Assembly (NCBI RefSeq): GCF_030063415.1
Contig: NZ_JASITA010000003.1
Location: forward strand, 269,945 to 333,944
Direction of reading: 5' to 3'
Length of the DNA: 64,000 nt
DNA from: Streptomyces sp. H27-C3
Lineage (GTDB): Bacteria; Actinomycetota; Actinomycetes; Streptomycetales; Streptomycetaceae
The notes beneath the pieces were generated by a model, which did no database searches, was not told the DNA's origin, and was given only the letters and a program-made list of their open reading frames with translations. Positions 54,875-62,318 of the stretch are shown one piece after another; positions within the stretch are counted from its first letter, which is position 1, and each line of letters opens with the position of its first letter. Position numbers and translations under genes: made by a program.

Positions 54875-56407
54875 ATGGCATCACGACGGGACGAACTCAA
54901 CGCCTATACTTTCGCGAAGCGGAGGTTGATCGCGCAGTTCGTACAGCCCAACTCGACCGGCTCGGAGGAGGGCGCGCCGCGCCCACTGCGTGCGGTGGTG
55001 CCCGGCGCGATCGTCGGCGTGGTGATCCTCGCGGCCTTCGGGGCCTGGGGGATGTTCAAGCCGGTCGCGCCCAAGCAGTGGGACACGCCAGGCGAGAACG
55101 TCATTATCGCCAGCAAATCGACCACGCGGTACGTGGTGTTGACGACCGACGGCAAGAAGCAACTCCACCCGGTCCTGAACATGTCCTCTGCGAAGCTGCT
55201 CCTCGACCTGGACAAGGGCAAGGTCACCAACGTCGACGAGTCGGTCCTCGACAGCGGGAAGATCCCGCACGGAGCCACCCTCGGCATCCCTTACGCCCCC
55301 GACCGGCTGCCCGACAACAAGGAGGCCGCCGCCGCCAAGCGATGGGCGGTCTGCGAACGACCCGGCGCGGGCGGCAGGGCCATCCAGAAGGCGGCGTTCG
55401 TCCTCGCCGAGCGCGAGCGGGAGAAGACCGAGGGCGCCGGCCGGCTGCGCGGTGGTGAGCTGCTGTACGTCGAGGGGCCGGGCCCCGAGCGGACCCGCTA
55501 CATCGTGGACGCCGCAGGCAAGGCATACGCCGTGGAGAACGACGAGCTGCTGCTGCGTCAGGTGGTGGGCGACGGCCGTACACCTCAACGAGTGTCCGCT
55601 GCCTGGCTGGCCACCCTCCACAAGGGTGACCCCATCACATTCCCCACGATCCCCGATACCCCCAACCTCCCCGCGGGAGCACCCGGGGAGCTGGGACCCG
55701 AGCTGAACAAGGTCGGGACGGTTCTCGTCGCGGTCGACGGCACCAGGAGTCAGCAGTACGTGGTGCTGAAGGGCAGGGTCGCCCCGGTCACGGACTTCAC
55801 CGCGAAGCTGCTCCTCACCAGCCGGGCCCTGGCGGACATGGCGAAGGACGGCAAGGCGAAGTCCGTCAACCCCGCTCTCTTCCGGCCGGGCCGGAGCTTC
55901 GGGCAGCAGAGGGACTGGCCGCAGCTCGCTCCGGAGGCCGTCAACTCGGCGACCCCGGGTGAGGGCAGCCGTAACACCATCTGCAACGTTCTGCGCGAGG
56001 TCGACGAGGACAACGGCGCAACCACCCTCAGCATGTGGGCCGGCACCGACTTCCCCCAGACACTGCCGACCGGGTCGAGCAGCGCGTACGTAACTCCCGG
56101 ATCGGGCCAGTTGTTCCGTCAGTTCCAGGGCTCCAGAACGGACTCGGGTTTCCTCTTCCTGGTCACGGACACGGGGCTGCGCTATGCGATGCAGTCCAAC
56201 GGTGACAGCGCGACGGACGACTCCGGCATCGGCTCATCCGGCTCGAAAAAGGAGAAGCTCGCGCGGCAGCAGGCTTCTCAGGAGGCCCAGGGCAGGCTCG
56301 GATACAAGGACGTGGCTCCGGCGCCGATTCCCGCCACATGGTCCCAACTCCTGCCGACGGGCCCACGCTTGTCGACCGGCGCGGCCCGCCAGCCGCAGGG
56401 CTCGTGA
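54875..56407 (+). CDS. eccB: Type VII secretion protein EccB
   Basis: This 510-residue core component has the family N terminus (RRDELNAYTFAKRRLIAQF), one transmembrane helix at ~40-62 (VPGAIVGVVILAAFGAWGMF) and a large external domain. The latter contains two Cys residues in WAVCERPG and TICNVLRE that match the conserved disulfide pair of EccB proteins. The C terminus is polar and Ser/Gly/Gln-rich. ATG 54875 begins the homology; GCGGGGGAGAG lies ~15 bases upstream. It overlaps or abuts the mycosin frame, so the two are co-expressed. Confidence 0.92.
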   Translation: MASRRDELNAYTFAKRRLIAQFVQPNSTGSEEGAPRPLRAVVPGAIVGVVILAAFGAWGMFKPVAPKQWDTPGENVIIASKSTTRYVVLTTDGKKQLHPVLNMSSAKLLLDLDKGKVTNVDESVLDSGKIPHGATLGIPYAPDRLPDNKEAAAAKRWAVCERPGAGGRAIQKAAFVLAEREREKTEGAGRLRGGELLYVEGPGPERTRYIVDAAGKAYAVENDELLLRQVVGDGRTPQRVSAAWLATLHKGDPITFPTIPDTPNLPAGAPGELGPELNKVGTVLVAVDGTRSQQYVVLKGRVAPVTDFTAKLLLTSRALADMAKDGKAKSVNPALFRPGRSFGQQRDWPQLAPEAVNSATPGEGSRNTICNVLREVDEDNGATTLSMWAGTDFPQTLPTGSSSAYVTPGSGQLFRQFQGSRTDSGFLFLVTDTGLRYAMQSNGDSATDDSGIGSSGSKKEKLARQQASQEAQGRLGYKDVAPAPIPATWSQLLPTGPRLSTGAARQPQGS

Positions 56408-56472
56408 GGTTCGTGGAGGCGGTGGGGGTGGTCAGGTTCGTGGCGGCCGTGGGGTTCATGAGATTCGTGAGG
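56408..56472 (+). repeat. Imperfect 27-bp tandem duplication at the mycosin 5' end
   Basis: Units at 56408-56434 and 56435-56461 both begin GGTTCGTGG, and a partial third starts at 56462 (GATTCGTGAGG). In the mycosin frame they would read RFVEAVGVV, RFVAAVGFM and RFV. They lie between the eccB stop and the likely mycosin ATG. Confidence 0.75.
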
Positions 56473-56484
56473 AACAGGCCGAAC

Positions 56485-57729
56485 ATGACGCACACCCACG
56501 CACGCGCCAATGCCTGTCGGCCGCTCCTCACTGTCGCGGCAGCCACCGCGATCACCTTCCTGGGCCTGCCCGCGCCCGTCGCAGTCGCGGATTCGAGCAC
56601 CCAATGCACCTTCCCGGGCAAGAAGTACGTGGGCCGCCCCTGGTCGCTGCAGCGCGTACTGCTCGACGAGTTGTGGACGCAGTCCACGGGCAAAGGCGTG
56701 CGGGTCGCGGTCATCGACACGGGCGTGGACATCAAGAACCCGCAGCTCAAGAGTGCGGTGGACGCCCAGAGCGGCCGGAACCTGCTTCCCTTGAAGGACG
56801 CGAAGGGCGAAAAGCTGGAACGCGGCAAGGCCAACGGCACCACGGACACGGTGGGCCACGGCACCAAGATCGCGGGCATCATCGCCGCGCGCCCGGCGAA
56901 GGGCACCGGTTTCGTGGGCTTGGCCCCCGCCGCGACGATCATCCCCATCCAGCAGAACGACGCCGAGGGGAACGGCACGGCCAAGACGCTTGCTGCTGCA
57001 ATCAGTTACGCGATCCAGGCGCGGGCCGACATCATCAACATCTCGCAGGACACGGCCAACGCGGTGGAGCCCGCACCGATCCTCAAGCAGGCGGTGGACT
57101 CGGCGCTGGCCCAGGGCATCGTGATCGTCGCATCGGCGGGCAACGACGGCCTCGGCGGCAACGTCAAGAAGACCTATCCGGCGTCGTTCGAAGGTGTCCT
57201 GGCCGTCGCCTCGTCGGACCGAAACAACGAGCGCGCGGCGTTCTCGCAGTCCGGCGAGTTCGTCGGCATCGCGGCCCCCGGCGTCGACATGGTCTCCACG
57301 GTGCCGGGCGGCGGACACTGCGCCGACAACGGTACGAGCTTCTCCGCCCCGTACGTCGCGGGAATCGCGGCACTCATCAAGAGCAAACACGAGGACTGGA
57401 CACCGCAGCAGATCGTCGCCCAGATCCAGCAGACGGCAGAGCGATCGGTGGACGGCCATGACCGCCTGGTGGGCTGGGGTGTGGTCGACCCGGTACGCGC
57501 TCTAACGGAGGACGACAGGCCCATCGACCGCCCGGTCGCCCATGAGGGTGTAACCAAGGCGGAGGCGCCGACCCCGGCCGAACTCCACCTTGGCGAAGCG
57601 CCGGAGGACCGTACGGAGCGCCTCGCCACGTATGTGGTGGTGGGCGGCGGAGTCCTGGTGGCCGCGATCACAGGCGGCGCGGTGGCCCTCCGCGACGCGC
57701 GGCGGCGGACGGTGCGGTGGCCGCGGTAG
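56485..57729 (+). CDS. mycP: Mycosin (type VII secretion subtilisin-like protease MycP), copy 1
   Basis: This protein (414 residues from ATG 56485) has a signal peptide (LLTVAAATAITFLGLPAPVAVA), then a subtilisin S8 domain with Asp in VAVIDTGVD (~78), His in GHGTKIAG (~125) and Ser in GTSFSAPYVAG (~285). A C-terminal membrane helix (VVVGGGVLVAAITGGAVAL) is followed by RRR. Mycosins are membrane-anchored proteases essential for ESX complex stability and substrate processing. GAGGA precedes ATG 56485 by 11 bases; earlier starts at 56458 (ATG) or 56404 (GTG, overlapping the eccB stop) are possible. Confidence 0.9.
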   Translation: MTHTHARANACRPLLTVAAATAITFLGLPAPVAVADSSTQCTFPGKKYVGRPWSLQRVLLDELWTQSTGKGVRVAVIDTGVDIKNPQLKSAVDAQSGRNLLPLKDAKGEKLERGKANGTTDTVGHGTKIAGIIAARPAKGTGFVGLAPAATIIPIQQNDAEGNGTAKTLAAAISYAIQARADIINISQDTANAVEPAPILKQAVDSALAQGIVIVASAGNDGLGGNVKKTYPASFEGVLAVASSDRNNERAAFSQSGEFVGIAAPGVDMVSTVPGGGHCADNGTSFSAPYVAGIAALIKSKHEDWTPQQIVAQIQQTAERSVDGHDRLVGWGVVDPVRALTEDDRPIDRPVAHEGVTKAEAPTPAELHLGEAPEDRTERLATYVVVGGGVLVAAITGGAVALRDARRRTVRWPR

Positions 57730-57742
57730 GCACCGTTGACGT

Positions 57743-57778
57743 GTGCCTGAAGTCACTCATGTGCCTGAAGTCACTCAT
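57743..57778 (+). repeat. Perfect 18-bp tandem duplication with AGTCACTCAT
   Basis: GTGCCTGAAGTCACTCAT occurs twice in tandem (57743-57760, 57761-57778) and is followed by a degenerate third start (GCCGGAAGTCA). It begins 13 bases after the mycosin stop, upstream of the ESX substrate genes. Confidence 0.88.
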
Positions 57779-57849
57779 GCCGGAAGTCAACGCGCACTTA
57801 AGCCAGTTGGGCCTGTCACAGTGAGTGGCTAGAGTGACGCGCAGGTGAT

Positions 57850-57869
57850 CAGTGACGTTGGCGTCACTG
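57850..57869. promoter_or_regulatory. AGTGA-N8-TCACT palindrome, candidate BldD-type operator
   Basis: CAGTGACG and CGTCACTG are perfect inverted arms around TTGG. Further AGTCACT, TCACAGTGAG and AGTGACGC motifs lie within 110 bases upstream (57751, 57769, ~57816, ~57833). The layout fits the early BldD consensus AGTgA-N-TCACc described for Streptomyces, and also a generic repressor operator. It sits 56 bases before the first substrate-type gene. Confidence 0.5.
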
Positions 57870-57924
57870 CGATCGCAACGTGCGGGGTTTTGAGCAAACG
57901 GGGTAACGGGGAGGCGCGGGCGTA

Positions 57925-58401
57925 GTGCTCGATGTAAGCGGGGGCAGGGGCGGGGGGAGTGACCTCGAGCGGGGCGTTGGTGCGCTGAAACGATTTCAGA
58001 CGCGCGTGAACGGGTTGTTGAAGGATTTCGAGGGCGGCGCGGGCGGCAGCGCCAACGTGGCTGCCCAGCGGATCTCCCGAGGGTCTCTCAGCGGCGGCAA
58101 CGCACCCTTCACGGAGGCGGACGGGCTCTTCAGCCAGTACAACCGCGTTCACGAGGAACTCGTCACACTCTCCAAGTCGCTTGGGGACCAGATAGAGCTG
58201 TTGAGCATCGCCGTGCACGGTGCGGAGGTTGGCTTCGACAACCTTGAAGAAGATCTGCGGCGAAGGTTCCACTCGATTCAGGCTCGTCTCGACCAGGAGC
58301 ACGACCGGCAGCAGGAACGGCGCGAGCAGCAGAAGGACGCGAAGTCCGAGACACCGCGTAACGAAGAGACCGGTGGAACGCACGACTTGGGAGACAGCTG
58401 A
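57925..58401 (+). CDS. Small helical ESX-locus protein, possible PE-like partner
   Basis: This 158-residue protein lacks a signal peptide and is mostly helical: LERGVGALKRFQTRVNGLLKDFE, then NRVHEELVTLSKSLGDQIELLSIAV and a charged coiled-coil-like tail (LEEDLRRRFHSIQARLDQEHDRQQ). It has no W-x-G motif. GGGGAGG lies nine bases before the GTG start. Its TGA overlaps the next ATG by one base (TGATG). Adjacent, translationally coupled helical proteins in ESX loci often form secreted heterodimers, and that is the inference here. Confidence 0.72.
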   Translation: MLDVSGGRGGGSDLERGVGALKRFQTRVNGLLKDFEGGAGGSANVAAQRISRGSLSGGNAPFTEADGLFSQYNRVHEELVTLSKSLGDQIELLSIAVHGAEVGFDNLEEDLRRRFHSIQARLDQEHDRQQERREQQKDAKSETPRNEETGGTHDLGDS

Positions 58402-60197
58402 TGGGTGACGAGAATCAGCCTGCACCGAGCCCCAAGGCCCAGCACAGGCAGGACCAGGTGCGAGTCGCGCAGCAGCTCGGTCATACCGAGGTTGCCGAGA
58501 AGATCTCGGAGGTGATGAAGGACGCCGGCTTGAGCACCCGCAAGGGGAGGGTCTTCAGCCGGTCGGACTTCGAAGGCCGCCAGCTCAACGAGATGCTCGA
58601 CCTCATCGAAACCGCGAACCCGGAAGACCTGGAAAACGCGGGAAACGCCCTCTGGAAGGCCAGGGACGGGCTCAAGGATGCTGCGCGCGAACTTGAGGAC
58701 TACGTCACCAGGGTCGAATGGAAGGGCGAGGCCGCCACCGAATTCCGTCGGTTCGGCAAAGCGCTCGCCGATCACGCGGTCCTGCTCGGCGGCTTCGCGG
58801 ACGCGGCTGGCACGCAGATCACGGTCGCGGGCACGGGCCTGGCATCGGTACGCAGCTCGAAGCCGGAGCGCGACGGCCGCTTCGTCCAGAAGCGCCCCGA
58901 GGACTTCGAGCTTCCGGAGCGCACTGAGGACAACGCGGATTACCAGAAGGCCGTAAAGGTGGAGAAGGACCGCCAGGAGGCCATCAACCAGATGAACCGC
59001 CTGGCGTCGTTCTACGCGGTGTCGGAGCAGACGCTGGCGGCGCAGGAGCCGCCGAAGTTTCCTGGGATGTTGAAGGCGGATGTTCCCCGGCCGAAAGGTG
59101 AGCTTGCCCCCGGAACAACTTCCGGGGCGCCTGCGACGGGTGCCGATTCTGCGGGAGTTGCCGCGCCCCAATCTGTGCCGGGATCTGCGGACTACAGCAG
59201 AATGGGCGGCGTGTCCCGGACTGAAGGCCTCGGTTCGGTCGCGCCGGTTCCGGACACGTCGATGGAGATCGACAGCGCTACGGCCCCGCCGGCCCCCGTC
59301 ACATCGCCAGGCGCCACACCGGCTCCGCCTGCCACCACAGCGGGAAACCCTCCGGGCATCCAGCTTCCGCACGCGGCGAACAGCTTCGTGAAACCCGTGC
59401 AAGGGGGGGCGTCACGGCCATCGAGAGCGTCGGGTAGAGCCGGCAGTCCGGGAGTCGGAACAGCCGGACGGCCCGGCGCCGCTGGGACCGGTGCTTCAGC
59501 AGGTGGACGCGCAGGGGCAACGGGAGCAACTGGGCGCCCTGGGGTCATGGGCAGTGGTGCCACGGCGCCTGGACGTGCAGGTGTAACCGGGGCCGCAGGC
59601 CAGACTCCCGCAGCTGGTCGGCCTGGGGCCATGGGCAGTGGTGCCGCAGGGGCTGGCCGCGCAGGCGCTGCTGGAGCGGCCGGAGGCCAGAGCCCCACGG
59701 CCGGACGGCCGGGTACGTCAGGGCAACCGACGGCAGGACGTGCAGGCCCAGGCGGCTCCGCGGGCCCTCGTGCCGGTCGTGCCGCCGGCATCGTGGCCGG
59801 CACACCGCAGCGGGCCGCTCCGGGCTCGGCCGGATCACGCATCCCACGCGGAACTGTCATCGGCGGCGAAGCAACGACACCGGGGCGTACCTCGGCTGCG
59901 CAGCCCCGCCAATCCGGAGTCATCGGGGCGAACCCTGCGAACGGCGCACCCACCGGGCGGGGCACTCCCAGCTCGAACGGAGTTGTCGGTACTCCCCGTA
60001 GCGGCGCCCCAGGCTCGCGGCCCGCCGCGGGAGGCTTTACGCCCGGGGGCACCGGCTTGGTTGGCCGCCCAGGTCGGCAGCGACCCAGCGATGGGGAGCA
60101 GGAACGCACCGGATCGGTGCGTCCGGACTACCTGACGGAAGACGAAGAGACATGGGCGGCGCGGCGACGCGGTTCGGTACCGCCGGTGATCGACTAA
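58401..60197 (+). CDS. Putative type VII substrate: WXG-like helical domain with collagen-like Gly-rich tail
   Basis: This 598-residue protein has a helical N-terminal domain (~1-230) with a W107-K-G109 motif in YVTRVEWKGEAATEFRRFG, as in WXG100/PPE-type proteins. The region ~300-520 is dominated by Gly, Ala, Arg and Pro in GRPG/GRAG repeats, like a collagen or elastin sequence. A conserved-looking C terminus holds Y577-L-T-E-D581, a match to the YxxxD/E secretion signal of type VII substrates, then WAARRRGSVPPVID. Coupled to the preceding gene. Extracellular export is inferred. Confidence 0.75.
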   Translation: MGDENQPAPSPKAQHRQDQVRVAQQLGHTEVAEKISEVMKDAGLSTRKGRVFSRSDFEGRQLNEMLDLIETANPEDLENAGNALWKARDGLKDAARELEDYVTRVEWKGEAATEFRRFGKALADHAVLLGGFADAAGTQITVAGTGLASVRSSKPERDGRFVQKRPEDFELPERTEDNADYQKAVKVEKDRQEAINQMNRLASFYAVSEQTLAAQEPPKFPGMLKADVPRPKGELAPGTTSGAPATGADSAGVAAPQSVPGSADYSRMGGVSRTEGLGSVAPVPDTSMEIDSATAPPAPVTSPGATPAPPATTAGNPPGIQLPHAANSFVKPVQGGASRPSRASGRAGSPGVGTAGRPGAAGTGASAGGRAGATGATGRPGVMGSGATAPGRAGVTGAAGQTPAAGRPGAMGSGAAGAGRAGAAGAAGGQSPTAGRPGTSGQPTAGRAGPGGSAGPRAGRAAGIVAGTPQRAAPGSAGSRIPRGTVIGGEATTPGRTSAAQPRQSGVIGANPANGAPTGRGTPSSNGVVGTPRSGAPGSRPAAGGFTPGGTGLVGRPGRQRPSDGEQERTGSVRPDYLTEDEETWAARRRGSVPPVID

Positions 60198-60221
60198 GCA
60201 CAGGGAAGGTTCGGAATTCAG

Positions 60222-61490
60222 GTGAGAGGTGGAACGAGCCAGGAGCGCAGGCACTCCGCGGCGTCGCGCGCTCTGCGGCGGGGTCTGATCTGCGCGTTGG
60301 CCCTGGCCGGCGCATGGAGCATTGCTGTCGCCGGTGCGGCCCCAGCCGCAGTCGCGGCGGATGTGCGATCGAAGCAGTGGTACCTGGACGCCATGCACGC
60401 CGAGGAGATGTGGAAGACAACCACCGGCGAAGGCGTCAGGGTCGCCGTTATTGATACCGGCGTGAACCAGTCCACCCCCTCGTTGAACGGACAGGTCCTG
60501 GAGGGGGTGGATGCGACGGGTGCCGAAGGTGAAGCGACGGATGACTACACCGGTCATGGGACGACCATGGCCGAGTTGATCGCCGGCACAGGTAAGGGGG
60601 GTGGCTTGCGAGGCCTCGCCCCCGGAGTGAAGATCATCCCGATGCGGATCTCAAACACCGAGTTCCAGAATGAGCATCGGGTGAACAGCCAGGACGCGGA
60701 AGATGCCATCAGAGCCGCGGCAGACAGCGATGCGCGAATCATCAGCATGTCTTTCGGTAGCGAGTATTCGAGCCCGACGGAGAGGGAGGCTGTCAAATAC
60801 GCGGAGAGCAAGGGGAAGCTGTTTTTCGCTGCTGCCGGCAATAACGCCAAGGAAGGCAACAAGGCGCAGTACCCAGCCGCCTACCCGCAGGTTGTCGGCG
60901 TTGCCTCGGCCGACGAAGCAGGCCAAGTAGCGAGGTACTCCCAGCACGGTGGAAACGTTCATATCGCTTCCCCCGGCAACAACATCCCGGGCTGGTGCGA
61001 CACGAAATTCCAAAGCTACTGCGACGGTGACGGCGGAACCAGCGCAGCCACTGCAATTGCTTCGGCCTCCGCGGCCCTGGTCTGGTCCGCGCACCCGGAC
61101 TGGACCGCGAACCAGGTTCTTCGGGTTCTCTTCGACACCGCCGGACGTGGCACGGACTGGGAAAAGGGCACTATCAGCAACTACCTGGGGCACGGCATCA
61201 TCCGCCCAGGAATGAACATTCTCAAGGGCAAGGGCAACCCCGGCGCGCCAGACGTCAACCCCCTCACCAACGAGAAGACGTCCAGCCCCCCGGGCTCCCC
61301 CGCTCCCTCCGCTCCAGCCACGTCACAAGGCTCGAAGGGCAGCAAGCCGGGCGACGACGCGGCCGTGGCAGGCTCCAGCAAGAAGGCCGGGGACGGCAGC
61401 CATCTGGGCTTGATCCTCGGCTCGGTCGCCGCCGCAGCGGCCGTCGCTGCAGGAGCTTTCTTCCTGGTCCGCAGACGCCGCAGCGCCTGA
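60222..61490 (+). CDS. Mycosin-type serine protease, copy 2
   Basis: This 422-residue S8 protease has a signal peptide (RRGLICALALAGAWSIAVAG, cleaved near AAVAADV), catalytic Asp in VAVIDTGVN (~79), His in TGHGTTMAELI (~111) and Ser in GDGGTSAATAIASAS (~274), and a C-terminal helix (LGLILGSVAAAAAVAAGAFFL) followed by RRRRS. A Ser/Pro/Lys linker of ~50 residues precedes the anchor. Base composition is slightly less GC-rich than copy 1 (ATT, GAA and GTT codons near 60447-60700). It lies between two putative substrate units, which suggests dedicated processing of one of them. Confidence 0.87.
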   Translation: MRGGTSQERRHSAASRALRRGLICALALAGAWSIAVAGAAPAAVAADVRSKQWYLDAMHAEEMWKTTTGEGVRVAVIDTGVNQSTPSLNGQVLEGVDATGAEGEATDDYTGHGTTMAELIAGTGKGGGLRGLAPGVKIIPMRISNTEFQNEHRVNSQDAEDAIRAAADSDARIISMSFGSEYSSPTEREAVKYAESKGKLFFAAAGNNAKEGNKAQYPAAYPQVVGVASADEAGQVARYSQHGGNVHIASPGNNIPGWCDTKFQSYCDGDGGTSAATAIASASAALVWSAHPDWTANQVLRVLFDTAGRGTDWEKGTISNYLGHGIIRPGMNILKGKGNPGAPDVNPLTNEKTSSPPGSPAPSAPATSQGSKGSKPGDDAAVAGSSKKAGDGSHLGLILGSVAAAAAVAAGAFFLVRRRRSA

Positions 61491-61592
61491 CCGCAGGTGC
61501 TTCACCCCAACAGCATTCACCAGCCGTCATAGTTCACGCCCCGGCTGGTGAGACAGAGGCCCAACGAGGCCTGTAGAGAGGAATGCCGTCGT

Positions 61593-61952
61593 ATGTCAGT
61601 CCAGAAGGTAAACGGCCAAGCCCTCGGGCAGCTGCAAACCGAACTCACCACCAACTACGACAGCGTCAAGAGGCAACTGCACGCCCTGCAGGCAACGATT
61701 GACAGCCTGGAAGGTGCTTGGAAGGGAATCGGCGCCGGCGCGTTCAATGCGAAGCAGACGCAGATCAACAACAACATGGTGCGGATCGGAAAATTGCTGC
61801 TCAAGTTCCAGGAAGCGATCCAGGCTGCGCGTACCATTTCCGGCAACACCGAGGATGAGGTCGAGGCAGCCCTGAAGGGAATTGACGTGGCCGAAGGCTA
61901 CTCGGGCGACGCAGGAGCGGAGAGGGCAACTTCCAACCTCAACAAGTACTGA
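61593..61952 (+). CDS. WXG100-family protein (Esx type)
   Basis: This 119-residue protein is an ESAT-6-like helical hairpin: a first helix with LGQLQTELTTNYDSVKRQLHALQATIDSLEG, the turn W43-K-G45 in GAWKGIGAGAF, and a second helix QINNNMVRIGKLLLKFQEAI. ATG 61593 is chosen because AGAGGA lies 10 bases upstream; the longer frame from 61548 adds a non-family extension. No YxxxD/E motif is seen, so it may rely on its partner for targeting. The partner gene follows after 66 bases. Confidence 0.88.
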   Translation: MSVQKVNGQALGQLQTELTTNYDSVKRQLHALQATIDSLEGAWKGIGAGAFNAKQTQINNNMVRIGKLLLKFQEAIQAARTISGNTEDEVEAALKGIDVAEGYSGDAGAERATSNLNKY

Positions 61953-62018
61953 CATTCGGCGGCGACAGCTCGCGGTCGGCCGCCACATCACAAGCGGAAA
62001 CACCTTTAGGAGGACCTT

Positions 62019-62318
62019 ATGGGGCATGACGACGGCAGCACGGTTGTCACTTACGCACGGCTCGATGACGCGGCCAGGGATATCAAGGCCCAGGCAGACA
62101 GGCTCGACCAGAGCCTCGACGCCATTCGGGGGAAGATCGCAGCCATCTCCGATCTCTGGGAAGGCGAGGCCCGAGAGGCGTACAACACCGCCCAGCGCGA
62201 TTGGGACAAGGAAGCCAAGGCCATCCACACCTCCCTCACTCAGATCTCACAGGCGGTCCAGCGGGCGGCCCCCGACTACAAGGCCGGGGACATCAAGAGC
62301 GCGCAGAACTTCCACTAA
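62019..62318 (+). CDS. WXG100-family protein with YxxxD signal (Esx type)
   Basis: This 99-residue protein is a second WXG100 hairpin with W47-E-G49 in SDLWEGEAREAY. Its C terminus has Y87-K-A-G-D91, the YxxxD type VII export signal, as in the CFP-10 half of ESX heterodimers. TTTAGGAGGACCTT gives a very strong ribosome site before ATG 62019. Its TAA stop (62316-62318) is part of the CTAA duplicated by the adjacent insertion sequence, so the protein is intact but its downstream neighbourhood is displaced. Confidence 0.92.
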   Translation: MGHDDGSTVVTYARLDDAARDIKAQADRLDQSLDAIRGKIAAISDLWEGEAREAYNTAQRDWDKEAKAIHTSLTQISQAVQRAAPDYKAGDIKSAQNFH

